A stretch of DNA of 64,000 nt from Oreohelix idahoensis. Its lineage: Eukaryota > Mollusca > Gastropoda > Stylommatophora > Oreohelicidae. The notes under the pieces were generated by a model that saw only the letters and a program-made list of their open reading frames with translations, did no database searches and had not been told where the DNA came from. Below, in pieces: positions 1 to 10,408 of the stretch (the stretch's first letter is position 1; each line of letters opens with the position of its first letter). The stretch covers positions 918,501-982,500 of the forward strand of contig JAMPIV010000299.1 of NCBI GenBank assembly GCA_024509875.1. The letters run 5' to 3'. A program made the translations under genes and the position numbers.

Positions 1-707
1 ATAATTATATACATATATATTCTTTCTTACCCTCACGCAATACACACAAGCTGTAACAGGCTGTTAATAGGCATCTAGGTCTGCTATGCAGATGCAGTGG
101 CAAAGTATATGACAGTAACACTCTCACCGCTCTCTTCTGTTTAGCTTGCTTTTTGAAAAAGTTGTGGCCTAAATTCAGCAAAGTTCAAGGACTTAAATAC
201 TACTACATCCTTCGTCTCGGATGGAATGGGGGTAAAAGCGGTGTTAAAAATCTAAAACTGAGGTGTATTTTTGCCTTCAGTTCAATTAGCAAAATTTTAA
301 ATATTCATTATCTTTCTTAATTCTGGCCGATTTTGATCATTTAAAGCTAGAATTATACTGTGAATTTATCTCTACCGTTCTATATAATAATTGTTTAGGA
401 AGCAAAATGCATTTTAATCTATGCATGCTTTAACTAACTAAATTGGGGACTACCCTGAAGTATAGACGTCATTTTAAAAGATTTCTCTTTCTATAGGAAC
501 TACTAATTGAGGAAGTCTTTGCACCTACCTCTAAAGTAACATTACCGTTGTTGAAATATCTATACCTTTCCGTTTAAACATCTTTAGTTCTTAAGAAGTT
601 AAATAAATTCGTACTATCATTTACACAAAATGGGCTTCTATGTTAAGCCTAAAATATTCCAGTATACACACCACGAAAGAAGCGTTTTGATTGGCTATTG
701 TATCGGA
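1..707 (-). repeat. Dispersed repeat, left copy of an inverted pair
   Basis: The reverse complement of this stretch aligns by eye over its whole length with 22691-23440, at perhaps 70-80% identity. Shared landmarks are a CCAAT-like box near the inner end, the block GACTTCCTC, a run ending AACAGCCTGTTA and a TA-rich outer tail. Its inner edge lies close to the decayed pol of element E, so it could be E's 3' LTR: TG at 835-834 (minus) follows the G-rich sequence TTTTGGGGTAA. The window start truncates it, so that reading is a guess. Confidence 0.5.
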
Positions 708-1039
708 CAGTTTCCCACAGTAAGGCTTCCGGTATGACGCGTTGTAAGACAGACCAAATCACGACAGAGCTCCCCCATTTAAAAGCGTGAATCATTCTGG
801 TGGGCGCTTTCCTGTCTGGATTTACAATCACGGCATTACCCCAAAATGAGGTTCACTCTGCCTTACTGGTATCCTGGTTTCCTGCAGGTGGGTGACTTCA
901 AGTAGGCACTACTCAAGAAATTTGCCTCAACACTTTGAGATCCAGAAATAATACCGCATGTTGTATTAATAAACAGCACAGGTGCTGCTGACTGTCTAAT
1001 AGCTGATTATCAATTAATATTCACCATTACTCTTCTCTG

Positions 1040-3370
1040 AGTCTGTCCAATGACATGTCCAGAGGTGTTAGATGTTCCTCAAGGTTACAATAGTTATGAG
1101 GATGTCATCCACAAAATTTGTGATAGCTGAGTTTCATAAGGGATCCATTAATTTCCTCATCATCCTGGATAAAACACTTGGAGTATTCTTCAACCCAAAA
1201 TGCAACATATGGAAATCTCCCACTCCCACTTTTTCTGGGTTACCCCTCAGTTTCAGTTTCAAAGTTGGCTGACTAACCATACTATTTTTATCCAGTTCCA
1301 AGAATTCAGAACACATTTGTGCTGGCGCAGGATGGGTTGTTTCCCCTCTCGGTACGAGACGGAGAGTTGCCATGGTCACTGGTTTACTGGAATACTGGGT
1401 GTGAGAATGTGCTATTCTATTCACGATGTCTACCTGTTCTTTTTTTATTTTCAAGCCTACTTTCACCGCAATGCGTTTCGAAGTCCTGTTGATTTTCTCC
1501 ACGTGTGGAGTTTACCTTGCTACTTTGATCACAGGCATTTACATATTGAGTGATGTCTTCAGCAATGCCTGGCCAATAATGGTTTTCAGATGCTCTTTGA
1601 CAGGTGGTACCATATTTTGTATGTCCACGTCTGGTACAACATATTCTAATTCCATAACCTTTTCCCTATATGAATACGGTAGAACCAGCTGTCCATGGCC
1701 ATTGGATCCTGTTCCAGCTTTCCTATAAAGCAATCCGTTCTTCATATAACATTCCCCTTTCTTAGGGGTGTTATAGCTGTTTGGCAATTTGCCAAAGCAA
1801 GGTTTTAATGTTTTATCTTTTACGTGGGCCTTTTTCATCTTTTTAGGATGAATATTTAGTGGTGTTCCCTCCTCCTTTCTGGGACTTGACCTGGTATGGA
1901 GTGTCGCCATGATCACAGGTTTTATTGAGTTCCCTAGGAAAACATATCTTCTTCCTAACACCAGCGGGTAATTAGGATCATCACACACTGCTGCACTGAT
2001 CACTTCTTCCACATAACGAGTTTTGACATTTATTCTAGCTATGGGAAGTGTCATGGTGGCTGTTTTCTTTAATGCCTCTTGTATCTCCACATTGTCTGTG
2101 GTATACTGATCAGGGTGCACAAGATTGCACTCACAACTGAGTCAAATCAAATCCTGAATCATAAAGGCACTTGATAGTTGTACCATTACAAGTTACTTCT
2201 TCACAGATGGGGGATGATGGAGATCTACCGGACTTGATGTCGTTTCCTTCCTGCTCTTTCCAACTGTTATCATACATGAAGCGTGATATAGAGGGACTTT
2301 CCTACCACATTCAATTGTATTGTGGTTGTTCATTTTGCAAATTTTGCATCACTTATCTCCCTGTCTGTTGGGTATTTATCCTGTACCTGAAGGTTCTTGT
2401 TTCTATGATCAAATCTAGGTTTGTCATAGTCTTGTTTGTATCTGTGTTGGTGGTCTACATTATCATACTCATCTTGGTTTTGGGGTGGTCTACTATTTTC
2501 TACCTGTTTCTTCCTAATTCCTGCTATCTCTTTCTGGGCTGCCTGATATCTTTCAGCAACTGTTAAAATCTCACCTAGTCCCTCTGCACCTTGTTCCATA
2601 AGAAATTTTCTCATGTCTGGAGGCATAGATTCTCTCACTTGCTCCATCATGACCATTTCTTTTAGGCCTTGACATTTTCCTAGAGCAGTCCACTTCTCCA
2701 TGTATGTTTCTAATCTGGCAGAGAACTGGTGGTAAGTTTCTCCAGAAAGTAGCTTAGCAGTTCAGAATTTCTTTCTATAAAATTCTCAGTTCTTTTCATA
2801 GCAAACCAGTAATTCCTGCTTCAAGAGTTCATAATCTTCTTGGTCTTCTCTGCCAAGTTTTGCAAAAACTTCATAAGAAGCCCCTCTCAACCCTTGTAAT
2901 AACTTAAGGTTCCATTTCTCTTTCTCTAGGCCATAGTTAGTTGCTAACCTTTCATAGCGACTTAAATAAGACTCAATATCATCTTTCTTCTCCACAAATG
3001 GATCCATGTTCATGGCTCCATGTGAGGCACCTTGACTTGTAGTGTCACATGTAGTTGGACTACTTCCATTTACTGGAACATTTCCTTGAAGTTCAAGCTC
3101 TTTCAGTCTCAATTCATGTTCGCTTTGCAACCTCTTTTCCTCTTTTTCAGCCTCCCTTTCAGCAACTTGTCTTCTCTCTTCAGCTTCTAATTTCTTAACC
3201 TCCCTATCAGCTTCTATTTGCAATCTTCTTTCTGTTTCCAACCTCTTGTCTTCTCTTTCTATAAACTTGTCACATTCAGTAGTGACATATTAAATAAGGT
3301 CCTCCCCACTTAACCCAAACTCCTTTGCTCACTGCACTGTAGCAGATCTAAACTTTGCCAAGTCTGCCAT
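1040..3370 (-). pseudogene. Decayed gag-pol of LTR retrotransposon E (Gmr1-like order)
   Basis: Read on the minus strand. Gag starts at 3370 with MADLAKFR, has two early in-frame stops, then a charged coiled coil rich in EA/ER repeats and a capsid-like part (DIESYLSRYERLATNYG, with a downstream SCAN-like helix region near 2.6 kb). A protease-like DSG (LYDSGFDLT) lies near 2170. Downstream is a segment typical of the lead-in to an integrase zinc-binding domain (NGLLYRK, then QLVLPYSYREKV, near 1.6-1.75 kb). A reverse transcriptase remnant follows near 1.04-1.24 kb (HFGLKNTPSVLSRMMRKL, then a degenerate VDD). Frameshifts and stops are spread throughout, so it is dead. Integrase-type sequence ahead of RT matches the Gmr1 order, but the integrase core and most of RT are missing, so a rearranged standard element is possible. 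Gag resembles that of element F. Confidence 0.6.
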
Positions 3371-3440
3371 TCTCTTGCAATCTTATCAGTATACTAATTA
3401 CAAATTTAGTTAATATACTTAAAATTAATAAAGACCACTG

Positions 3441-3462
3441 TCAGTGTATCCAGTCACCAAAA
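3441..3462 (-). promoter_or_regulatory. Probable primer-binding site and LTR edge of element E
   Basis: On the minus strand the sequence ATATAAACA (LTR-like CA end at 3463) is followed by TTTTGGTGACTGGATACACT. TGG just after an LTR end is the usual start of a tRNA primer-binding site. It lies about 70 bases upstream of E's gag start, the expected place. The tRNA was not identified. The upstream LTR itself could not be delimited. Confidence 0.5.
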
Positions 3463-3631
3463 TGTTTATATCTACTCATTACTATTACAATGAGTTATAT
3501 TTAACTTTTAATTTCTTTACCTCTATTTGAAATTAATTTATATTTTATTTATTCCTACTGTTACCCTTACAACTGAATGTCTCAAAGTAAAGACCGCAGG
3601 GCAGTAAATAAAAATCCCGGACGAGCCCCCA

Positions 3632-3965
3632 GTGTCGCGAGAGGTTCAGATGTTATTGAGAATGTAAGATATCTTGGACAAAATGATGTATCAGATGATA
3701 CCAGGATAGTTCCAGATAAGAGACTGGTCTTACAAGAAATACCCCCTTCTCTGAAAAGAGTAAGGGTGTATCGACAATCAAAGGAAGGATCAGCTGTATA
3801 AACTTTCAGGTATGATGAAAGGGTTGGTTCCTGAATGTCTATGGGCTACCTCTCAAGATTCTCCCTTGAATAATGTTTATTATTATTTGTATTGACTCTG
3901 CTAGGTGATTAATTAATTAAATGGGTAACTATATATATATATATATATAGTATATATATATATAC
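3632..3965 (+). repeat. Dispersed repeat, copy 1, with (TA)n tail
   Basis: This stretch matches the reverse complement of about 28780-29110. Shared blocks include GTCGCGAGAGGTTCAGATG, AGAGACTGGTCT, CCCCCTTCTCTGAAAAGAG, GGGTGTATCGACAATCAA and GACTCTGCTAGG. It ends in a TA microsatellite (about 3930-3965). A 74-codon open frame at 3577-3801 runs into it, but the second copy does not preserve it as coding sequence, so I do not call a gene. The family is unknown; an LTR fragment or short retroposon is possible. Confidence 0.55.
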
Positions 3966-6478
3966 CAGAACTTTAACTCAATGTAAATAATTCAGCAAGA
4001 CTGATTGTACATATTTCAAATTTATTGAACCTATACCGTTTATCTTTTCGGATAGGTAACTTAAAAGAATTCAAATGTTTTTACATAATAAAATAAATAA
4101 AGACGGAATGTCAATTTTTCAAAATAGATCAATATGATAAAAATTATCTTTCAAATATCAATTATATAGTTCACATATATTTATCACTTTCGCTGGACTG
4201 TAGAGTTAGTAATCATTTTAATAATGTCCATCATGAGTCATCACTCACTAGGTTTGTGTTATTTGTATTTTATTTATTAAATATAGTCTCTGGATAGGCT
4301 GACCAGTGGAATTGCGTATCCATTTATCTGTTAGGTTGAGATGCCTCAGACTCTAGCCAGGATCACACAATGTTTGGATCTCCAGGCCGGGAAATCAGGG
4401 TGGCTAGTTCTATGAACCTTGAGATCGTTCGCACCACAGAGTCCCACGGAAGTTGATGTCTTGTACAATCTTGGTAGTTGCAGCATAAAACAAAATTAAA
4501 CACAACCTCTATATGTTCCATCACTATTCTGTCCACACACACAATGGACGTAACAAACAGTGTCAGACATTGTGCTAACATTTGCAAAGGACAATTTACC
4601 TCAGTACCACTCACAGCCAGTTCAATGTGACTACACTTTCGTTATAAATCCTAAGTTAGATCCATTTGTCCATGATTCGCTTCCATACAATGATTTGGTA
4701 TAGTATAACTTACTAAGTAATACCTTGATCAACCCCTTTTAACAAATCCTGTCATTCTTTCTTATGTTCCTTGCGACATATTATGATAATAACTTTCATA
4801 TATCTATTTCATTATCTTCATTTTTCTTTTACCTGGCTTTCACCTACGCACGTATGTGAACATAACACCCTCCTACACTCAGAGATCTGTCTCATTTTTT
4901 TTTAAATTTAGCACGCCTATTTTATTTTCTGTTCTCTTTTTCTTTAGGAAGGTTTACAAACAGACCTATTTAGCTAACGTTGAGCGGGTTACCTGTAATT
5001 AAACGATAGCGATTGAAAATCGTCGTAATAAGATCAAACAGAGTGAGACGGAACGCGTAGGACAGGGGCGAATATTTCATAGAATCGTAAATTTTGGCTC
5101 AAGGGTAGATAAGCTAATGATAGTTGTAACGTATTTTTCGTTAGGCAGTGATCAGGAGAAATAATTTGAGTAGAAGGAGCAGAAAATTTAAACCAAGGGG
5201 AGACAATTTCTATTACCTTCCCCTGAATCCGTTCGTTTGACAGGTAATTAAACACGGTGAGAATCGCCAAATCAAAGGACGGGCGTCGCTGGATTGCAGA
5301 GTCTGCAAGCGGCAAAAGCGCGACAATTTCTTCAGATTCGCAGATCGAAGGAGGTTAAGCCCGAGATCTGAGTTAAGGTGTCATATCTAGCTAGTACGAG
5401 CGATTTTCTGGAAATTTAATATATATTCTCCAGCTTTTAAAATCCATTATTCAGTACTCCTCAGATTTTAAAGACATCAAGCTTCAATTTCTAGATCACT
5501 TGTATTAGCGGAGTTTCTTAATTTTTCGTTGGAGATAGTCTTAGAAGTTTTGTGTGAATGTAATAATATTTACTAGTAGGTTACAGCTGGAAAAATTAGC
5601 TATATGTTGCTTAAAATACGCTAGTCAATTAACACAGTAAATCCTAGTGAAATATAATGACGAACTTTAACAATTAAATCACTCAAGTGTTAGTATATTT
5701 ATTTACCGCAACACAGAAAATGAAACTATCTCCAACGAAATTCTAGGTAATCCACTTTGTACAATGGCTCTAGGATTCGAGCTAGATAATCCGAAAATTC
5801 TGAGGCGACTAGATAATTGATTTTAAAAGATGGGGTATTTATATAAAATAGGTCTTCTTTCGCTAGATAGTGCGAGATATCACGCCTTAGCCCGTATTTT
5901 CGGAAAATCTACGGTTTGATTCCTGAATTAAGGCTTTCTTTCTCACCTCTGCCGACCGCATAGACATTCGCTAACGAGCAGAAGTCTTTTGATCCCGTCT
6001 CTTACTGTAGCTAATTACGTCCCCTGGGGACACGAACAGACGGATGTGGTCGGTAACTTTGGTTATCGCCCCTTTTTGCATTCGCTTAATTCCCCCTGTC
6101 AAATGTAACCATCATAGGTACGTCTTCTGTCTTATCGCCCTTTATTCTACAAATAGACGGCTTGTTCCTTTCTACACGCGTTCTTTGTCTGATCAGTCCC
6201 TATTCAACAATTGCCCAATCGCTCGCGTGATAATCAGTTAACGGCTCTTACTCGCTGGCTGTTACCTGTCCGCTCGTGGACTAGCTAATAGGTCTGTTTG
6301 TAACTACTCACTAGTGCCTGTAAGACATAGAGAAAAAAAAGAAAACAGGCGTGGCTACAATATGAGTTAGACAGATATCGAAGTGCATGTCTTCTGCGTT
6401 TAACAAAATGTGCATATTAATAAGGAAGCAAAGACGTGCGGGTTCATGTAATCTATTTACATAACCAGTCACAACACC
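3966..6478. other. No recognisable gene
   Basis: About 2.5 kb between the TA microsatellite and the LTR remnant of element F. The open frames are short (under 95 codons) with no recognisable motif. The part from about 4.9 to 6.4 kb is less AT-rich than its surroundings and could be the body of an LTR or non-coding transposon, but I found no second copy in the window. No gene supported. Confidence 0.4.
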
Positions 6479-6746
6479 CACCCCCGTTTAAACCGGGTAG
6501 GGGACGGGTTTCTCGGATTTTTCCCAGTCTGACAAATTACCAAGCCTAATAATAAGAACGCCTAATAAAATAATAATGAACGCAATTATTTACAGAGAGA
6601 AGAAGACTGGGCGAAGTTGAAATTAAAACCCACTAGTAATTCCTCATAAAATCGCAAATAATTACCTAGAGAAAGGACAGATTTCAAATTGCATGGAGAA
6701 GAAGAGTGGGGCATGTTGAAAATAAAATCACAGTAACTCCAGAACA
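6479..6746 (-). repeat. 3' LTR remnant of element F
   Basis: Matches 22187-22452 in direct orientation with only scattered differences; both contain GTTTAAACCGGGTAGGGG, CCAAGCCTAATAATAAGAAC and TTATTTACAGAGAGAAGAAG. On the minus strand it begins TGTTCTGGAGTTACTG right after a purine tract, as a 3' LTR should. Similarity to the right copy stops at 6479 although the right LTR continues for over 1.5 kb, so this LTR is truncated or replaced. Confidence 0.6.
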
Positions 6747-6761
6747 TAACTCCCTCCTTCT
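6747..6761 (-). promoter_or_regulatory. Polypurine tract of element F
   Basis: On the minus strand this reads AGAAGGAGGGAGTTA, directly followed by the TG start of the F LTR remnant. Position and composition fit the plus-strand primer of LTR-element reverse transcription. It is the main reason for reading 6479-6746 as a 3' LTR. Confidence 0.6.
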
Positions 6762-7776
6762 GAGGTCGGGCCTCCGATCTAATTTACTGTAATTTTCTAT
6801 CTCACTCTGGCCCCTACTTATGTCCGCAAAACTGGCTGTGAGCACTAAAGTTTAGAGTTGCAACTGGTGAATACCCCTAGCGACCGCAACTCAAATGGTC
6901 ACTCTTCACCTTGCCTCTCCTGCGTGTTCTTCGCCCACAGACTTTCCTAGCAGTGCGCGATAACATACAATTTCCTGGTGTGTTGGCCCCAAGGTGGCCT
7001 ATATCCGTCTGGCTGACTTGGTCAGAAGTCGCCGTAACGATGCGTACCTGTTCACCTTTGGCCGAAGAAACGTGCCCATCTTTCTTCATCTTTCTCTCCT
7101 TATCTACAAGGGTGGGGGTTAAAATTCTGTGTTCTGTTGCTCCAGCCGTTGGCGTATCTTCCAGCTATAACATGGGAAATTGGGTTTTCGGAGCTATTTC
7201 TCCACTATTGATTTTAGGCCCCAATTGGCCGGATTGGCTATCTACTGATAGAAAACCAGAAGGTGGGAATCTCCCTTCGTCACCCTTCTGTGGCCTCGAA
7301 TTATCGGTCCCTGAATCCAATAAATTTACAGACCGCGCAAAGGAAGAGTTACCCTCCGGGGCCGATGTTAAATTTCGGCTCCTACGTGGCCTACTCTGAC
7401 ACTGGAGAAAAGCCTATCGTCTAATGTCCAGCCCGTGCCATCCCTTGGTGGGTCTATCTCCTTTCTTTCAATACATCTCCCCAATTTATTGGGGGTAATA
7501 GGAGCGTCCAAACACCTTTGAAAAAAATTGCTGGTAGCCAGCAGTTCGCTGCCCTCTGGTTCACGTAGAGGTTGCGTAGAGAGTTCTACTTTCTCTTTCC
7601 TCTCTCCACGGGTTCTCAGTGAGTTGCGCCTGACCTCAATGACATCCACTTATAATACTAGACAGGATGCATATGGTTGTACTGCCTCGCTTCTCGCCTC
7701 TTTACAAGAGTCACTTCCTGTAAGCGAGGTAGTAGTGGGGTGGGGTCCATCTCCGTTTATAGGCGAAAGGTCGCTC
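6762..7776 (-). other. 3' internal part of element F
   Basis: Minus-strand continuation of F beyond the element A insertion. It contains open frames of 93 codons (7649-7368) and 70 codons (7089-6877, with the basic stretch RRTRRRGK). Neither shows RT, RNase H or integrase motifs. The basic stretch could bind nucleic acid, but the frames may be chance. The upstream part of F lies at 17905-20390. Confidence 0.45.
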
Positions 7777-7781
7777 AGACC

Positions 7782-9279
7782 TGTTACCAACAGATTACTG
7801 GTGGCAATGTATGTAGTTATTATAATATTTATTTTCTGAGGGAAAGTATTTGTTTTTAGAATCAGGATGCTTTCCTGGCCAAAGATATATCACCCATGAT
7901 TGATTAATACTTTTGTTATATGGGTTATCTCCCCTAAATATCGAATTTGGCGTATGAATCCAGATTTTGTTCGTTTGTTCCTTGTTGGGGCAGAAACAGA
8001 TTATTCTTGCTTAGGTTTATGCAGGAATGTTTATGGTCCGAGTCTATGTTTACTTCTTATCTATTTAAGACGATACAGTCTTATATCGTGATATCTTTGT
8101 ATGTCTAAGTGGGACTATTTTTCCTTGTACTGAACTTTGGGGTCAGGCAGATTTCTGCACATGTCGAAGACGAAAAGTGTCTTCCGTGATGATGGAGCCT
8201 GGCGGATGCCATGTCGGAGACGAGTCCGAAGTTTGTTGATATCTGTGATCTATTATGGGGAAGAAGATAGTTTTTGATATGATTAAGTCTATGAGTACCC
8301 CAGTGTTTATTCTGTAACGACAGGAGAGGGCGTATGTGTTCTGCTAGTGTATTTCCCATGCCAAGGTAAAAGAACGTTTTGCTGAAGTCTTTCTTCCTAG
8401 GCTTAGATGGGCAGACGCCTACATGATGATTATCTATAGCAACATGTCGGGATGACATGTTACCTAGCAGCACTGAATATGATTGTATGCAGCAGTTATG
8501 ATGAAAGAATATGCTGATTCTTGTAGAAACATTTGTGTTCATGAACAAAGCTTATATTGAAGCTTTACTATGCATCTGTATAGTGAGCGATGCTCAAGGG
8601 AACCAGAAGCCATTTTGGATCCAATATTTTTTGTCGATCATCGATCAGAGAACAGGGATGCCCCTTATTATCAGGTGATGATTAAGAGATCACAGTTATA
8701 AAGAAAACCCAATACTGGTGGGTTAACATTGTCTCCAGAAATATTTGCTGAACTTTTCCTAAAGGAATCTTCGCTAGAAAAGAGGTTCTGTCTAGGAGTC
8801 ATGCTTGAACATTATTTATCAACTGGCATGATCGGTCAGTAAGGCCTGATGATTACATTTATAAACAGTGGAAACCTAAGTGCTTGTCTACGGACGTTCC
8901 ATTGTAATGTTCTTCAAAATGAATGACAACTTAAGATTGTAAACCACTGATCAAATATATGATGATATTTTGCCAACCTGTACTGTGACTGTAATCGTGA
9001 TGTCTGAGTGTGCGTCCTTATTAAACCATAGAAACGTCCACAGTCGTCTATGTCATTGACTTCCAGCTGAGTGAGTGTGTGTCAAGTCCATCTGTCAACT
9101 CTACAGAACATTCCATCATTCGCGTACCTTGCACTCTCACTCCATGTATACACAACCGTGCGTCGGTCGAGTTGACCTTTATTTTCCATCACACACCCAG
9201 TCTTCACCTACTTACAACACCCATCATTAACACCACTGATTGTTGGTTTGCTGTACACTACTGAATTGGGATTGTTACA
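7782..9279 (+). repeat. 5' LTR of element A
   Basis: Starts TGTTACCAACAG and ends GGATTGTTACA. The partner LTR is 16403-17899. The element B family shares only short blocks with this LTR, such as TACCCCAGTGTTTATTC, CCTAGCAGCACT and a GGGATGCCC block. The minus strand carries a 147-codon open frame (8548-8105), discussed in the findings. Confidence 0.9.
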
Positions 9280-9280
9280 C

Positions 9281-9299
9281 TGGTGGCCAGATTCCTGGG
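9281..9299 (+). promoter_or_regulatory. Probable primer-binding site of element A
   Basis: One base after the LTR end the sequence reads TGGTGGCCAGATTCCTGGG. It resembles the same position in element B (TGGTGGACCAGCTTTCTGGG). TGG immediately downstream of an LTR is the usual tRNA 3'-CCA complement. I could not assign the tRNA. Confidence 0.6.
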
Positions 9300-10265
9300 T
9301 CTTACCTTCGCCGAGGACTGATTTGGAAATCGACTACTGATGGTTCCCTGACGCCTCATACGTCACACTAGCAGTACAACTCTACACTTTGTCAGTATTT
9401 TGCCACGTGAAGCAGTAACTAGGTCAGCGTTTGTTGACATATTTTTCGTGATTTAGACAGCAGTACACAGAACGTTTGAATCGAGTGTTTATCTGTTTGA
9501 TAAGAAATGCAGTGATATTGAACTGAGAAGTCCTTCTACAAACTGTCAACGTTGGATCTTCTTGTGTGCAAATGATTGAACATTGTAATAATTAAATTCA
9601 AAATAAATTAATTATTAAAGTGGCAGTTTATTTTACTACAACTATGCCATTATAGAATAAAAGCTGTGCTTCTATGCATTACATTACATTATATATGAGA
9701 TATATATATTTATGTTTACATGTTGCATATTAGTGTTGCGTATACATCGTGGGCGGTTGGTGAGGTGACTAATATAAGATTTCCCAAGTAACATAGGGCA
9801 TATATTAGTGGTCTATAGGTGCGAATTTTCTTAATTGAAAATTTGCTGGCGACAATTTGTTGCTATTTCTGTTAGTTGTGAAGACGCGTTTTTCTTCGTC
9901 GTTTTTGTAACATTTTTTCTATTCTTTAGTTTTGATTAAATTTGTTCGTATTTGTAGGTCTAATCTTTTCTGTCATTCAGTTCTATACATCTTTATGTTT
10001 CTACACTGTGGCGTTATTTGTTTTGTTTATTACGGCGCAGTTATCATCACAGGTTCTGTGATTATTTTCTTCTGTTTTTCTATTTAACTTATTTGATTTC
10101 TGCGAATGTTTTCATGTTGTCTTTTACAATTGTTTTGTTTGTGTTCTTGATTGACATATGCTATATAAAATATATTTGATCATACACCACTAGCTGTGTA
10201 GTGAACTTATAAGAAAGAATCAACTGATGATTAATTGCTATTATTAGAGGTACACAGTTGATTAT

Positions 10266-10289
10266 ACAAGACCTTATTTAAAGGCTTGT
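10266..10289 (+). promoter_or_regulatory. Leader hairpin upstream of gag, element A
   Basis: ACAAG-a-CCTT pairs with AAGG-CTTGT across a short AT loop, a 9-bp stem with one bulged base. It lies about 120 bases upstream of the gag ATG. The same stem occurs at the same place in B (51036-51058) and C (61902-61880, minus). A second stem, AAGTTTTT/AAAAACTT, follows near 10330 in A only. Confidence 0.45.
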
Positions 10290-10408
10290 TTCCCACAGAG
10301 ATTGGGATATAGGGAGCTGATTATACAAGTTTTTGTTAAAAACTTGCTCCTGTTTGGTTGAAATAAATTTGTTATTTCAGTGATAATAGCCACATATTAT
10401 TAAATATT

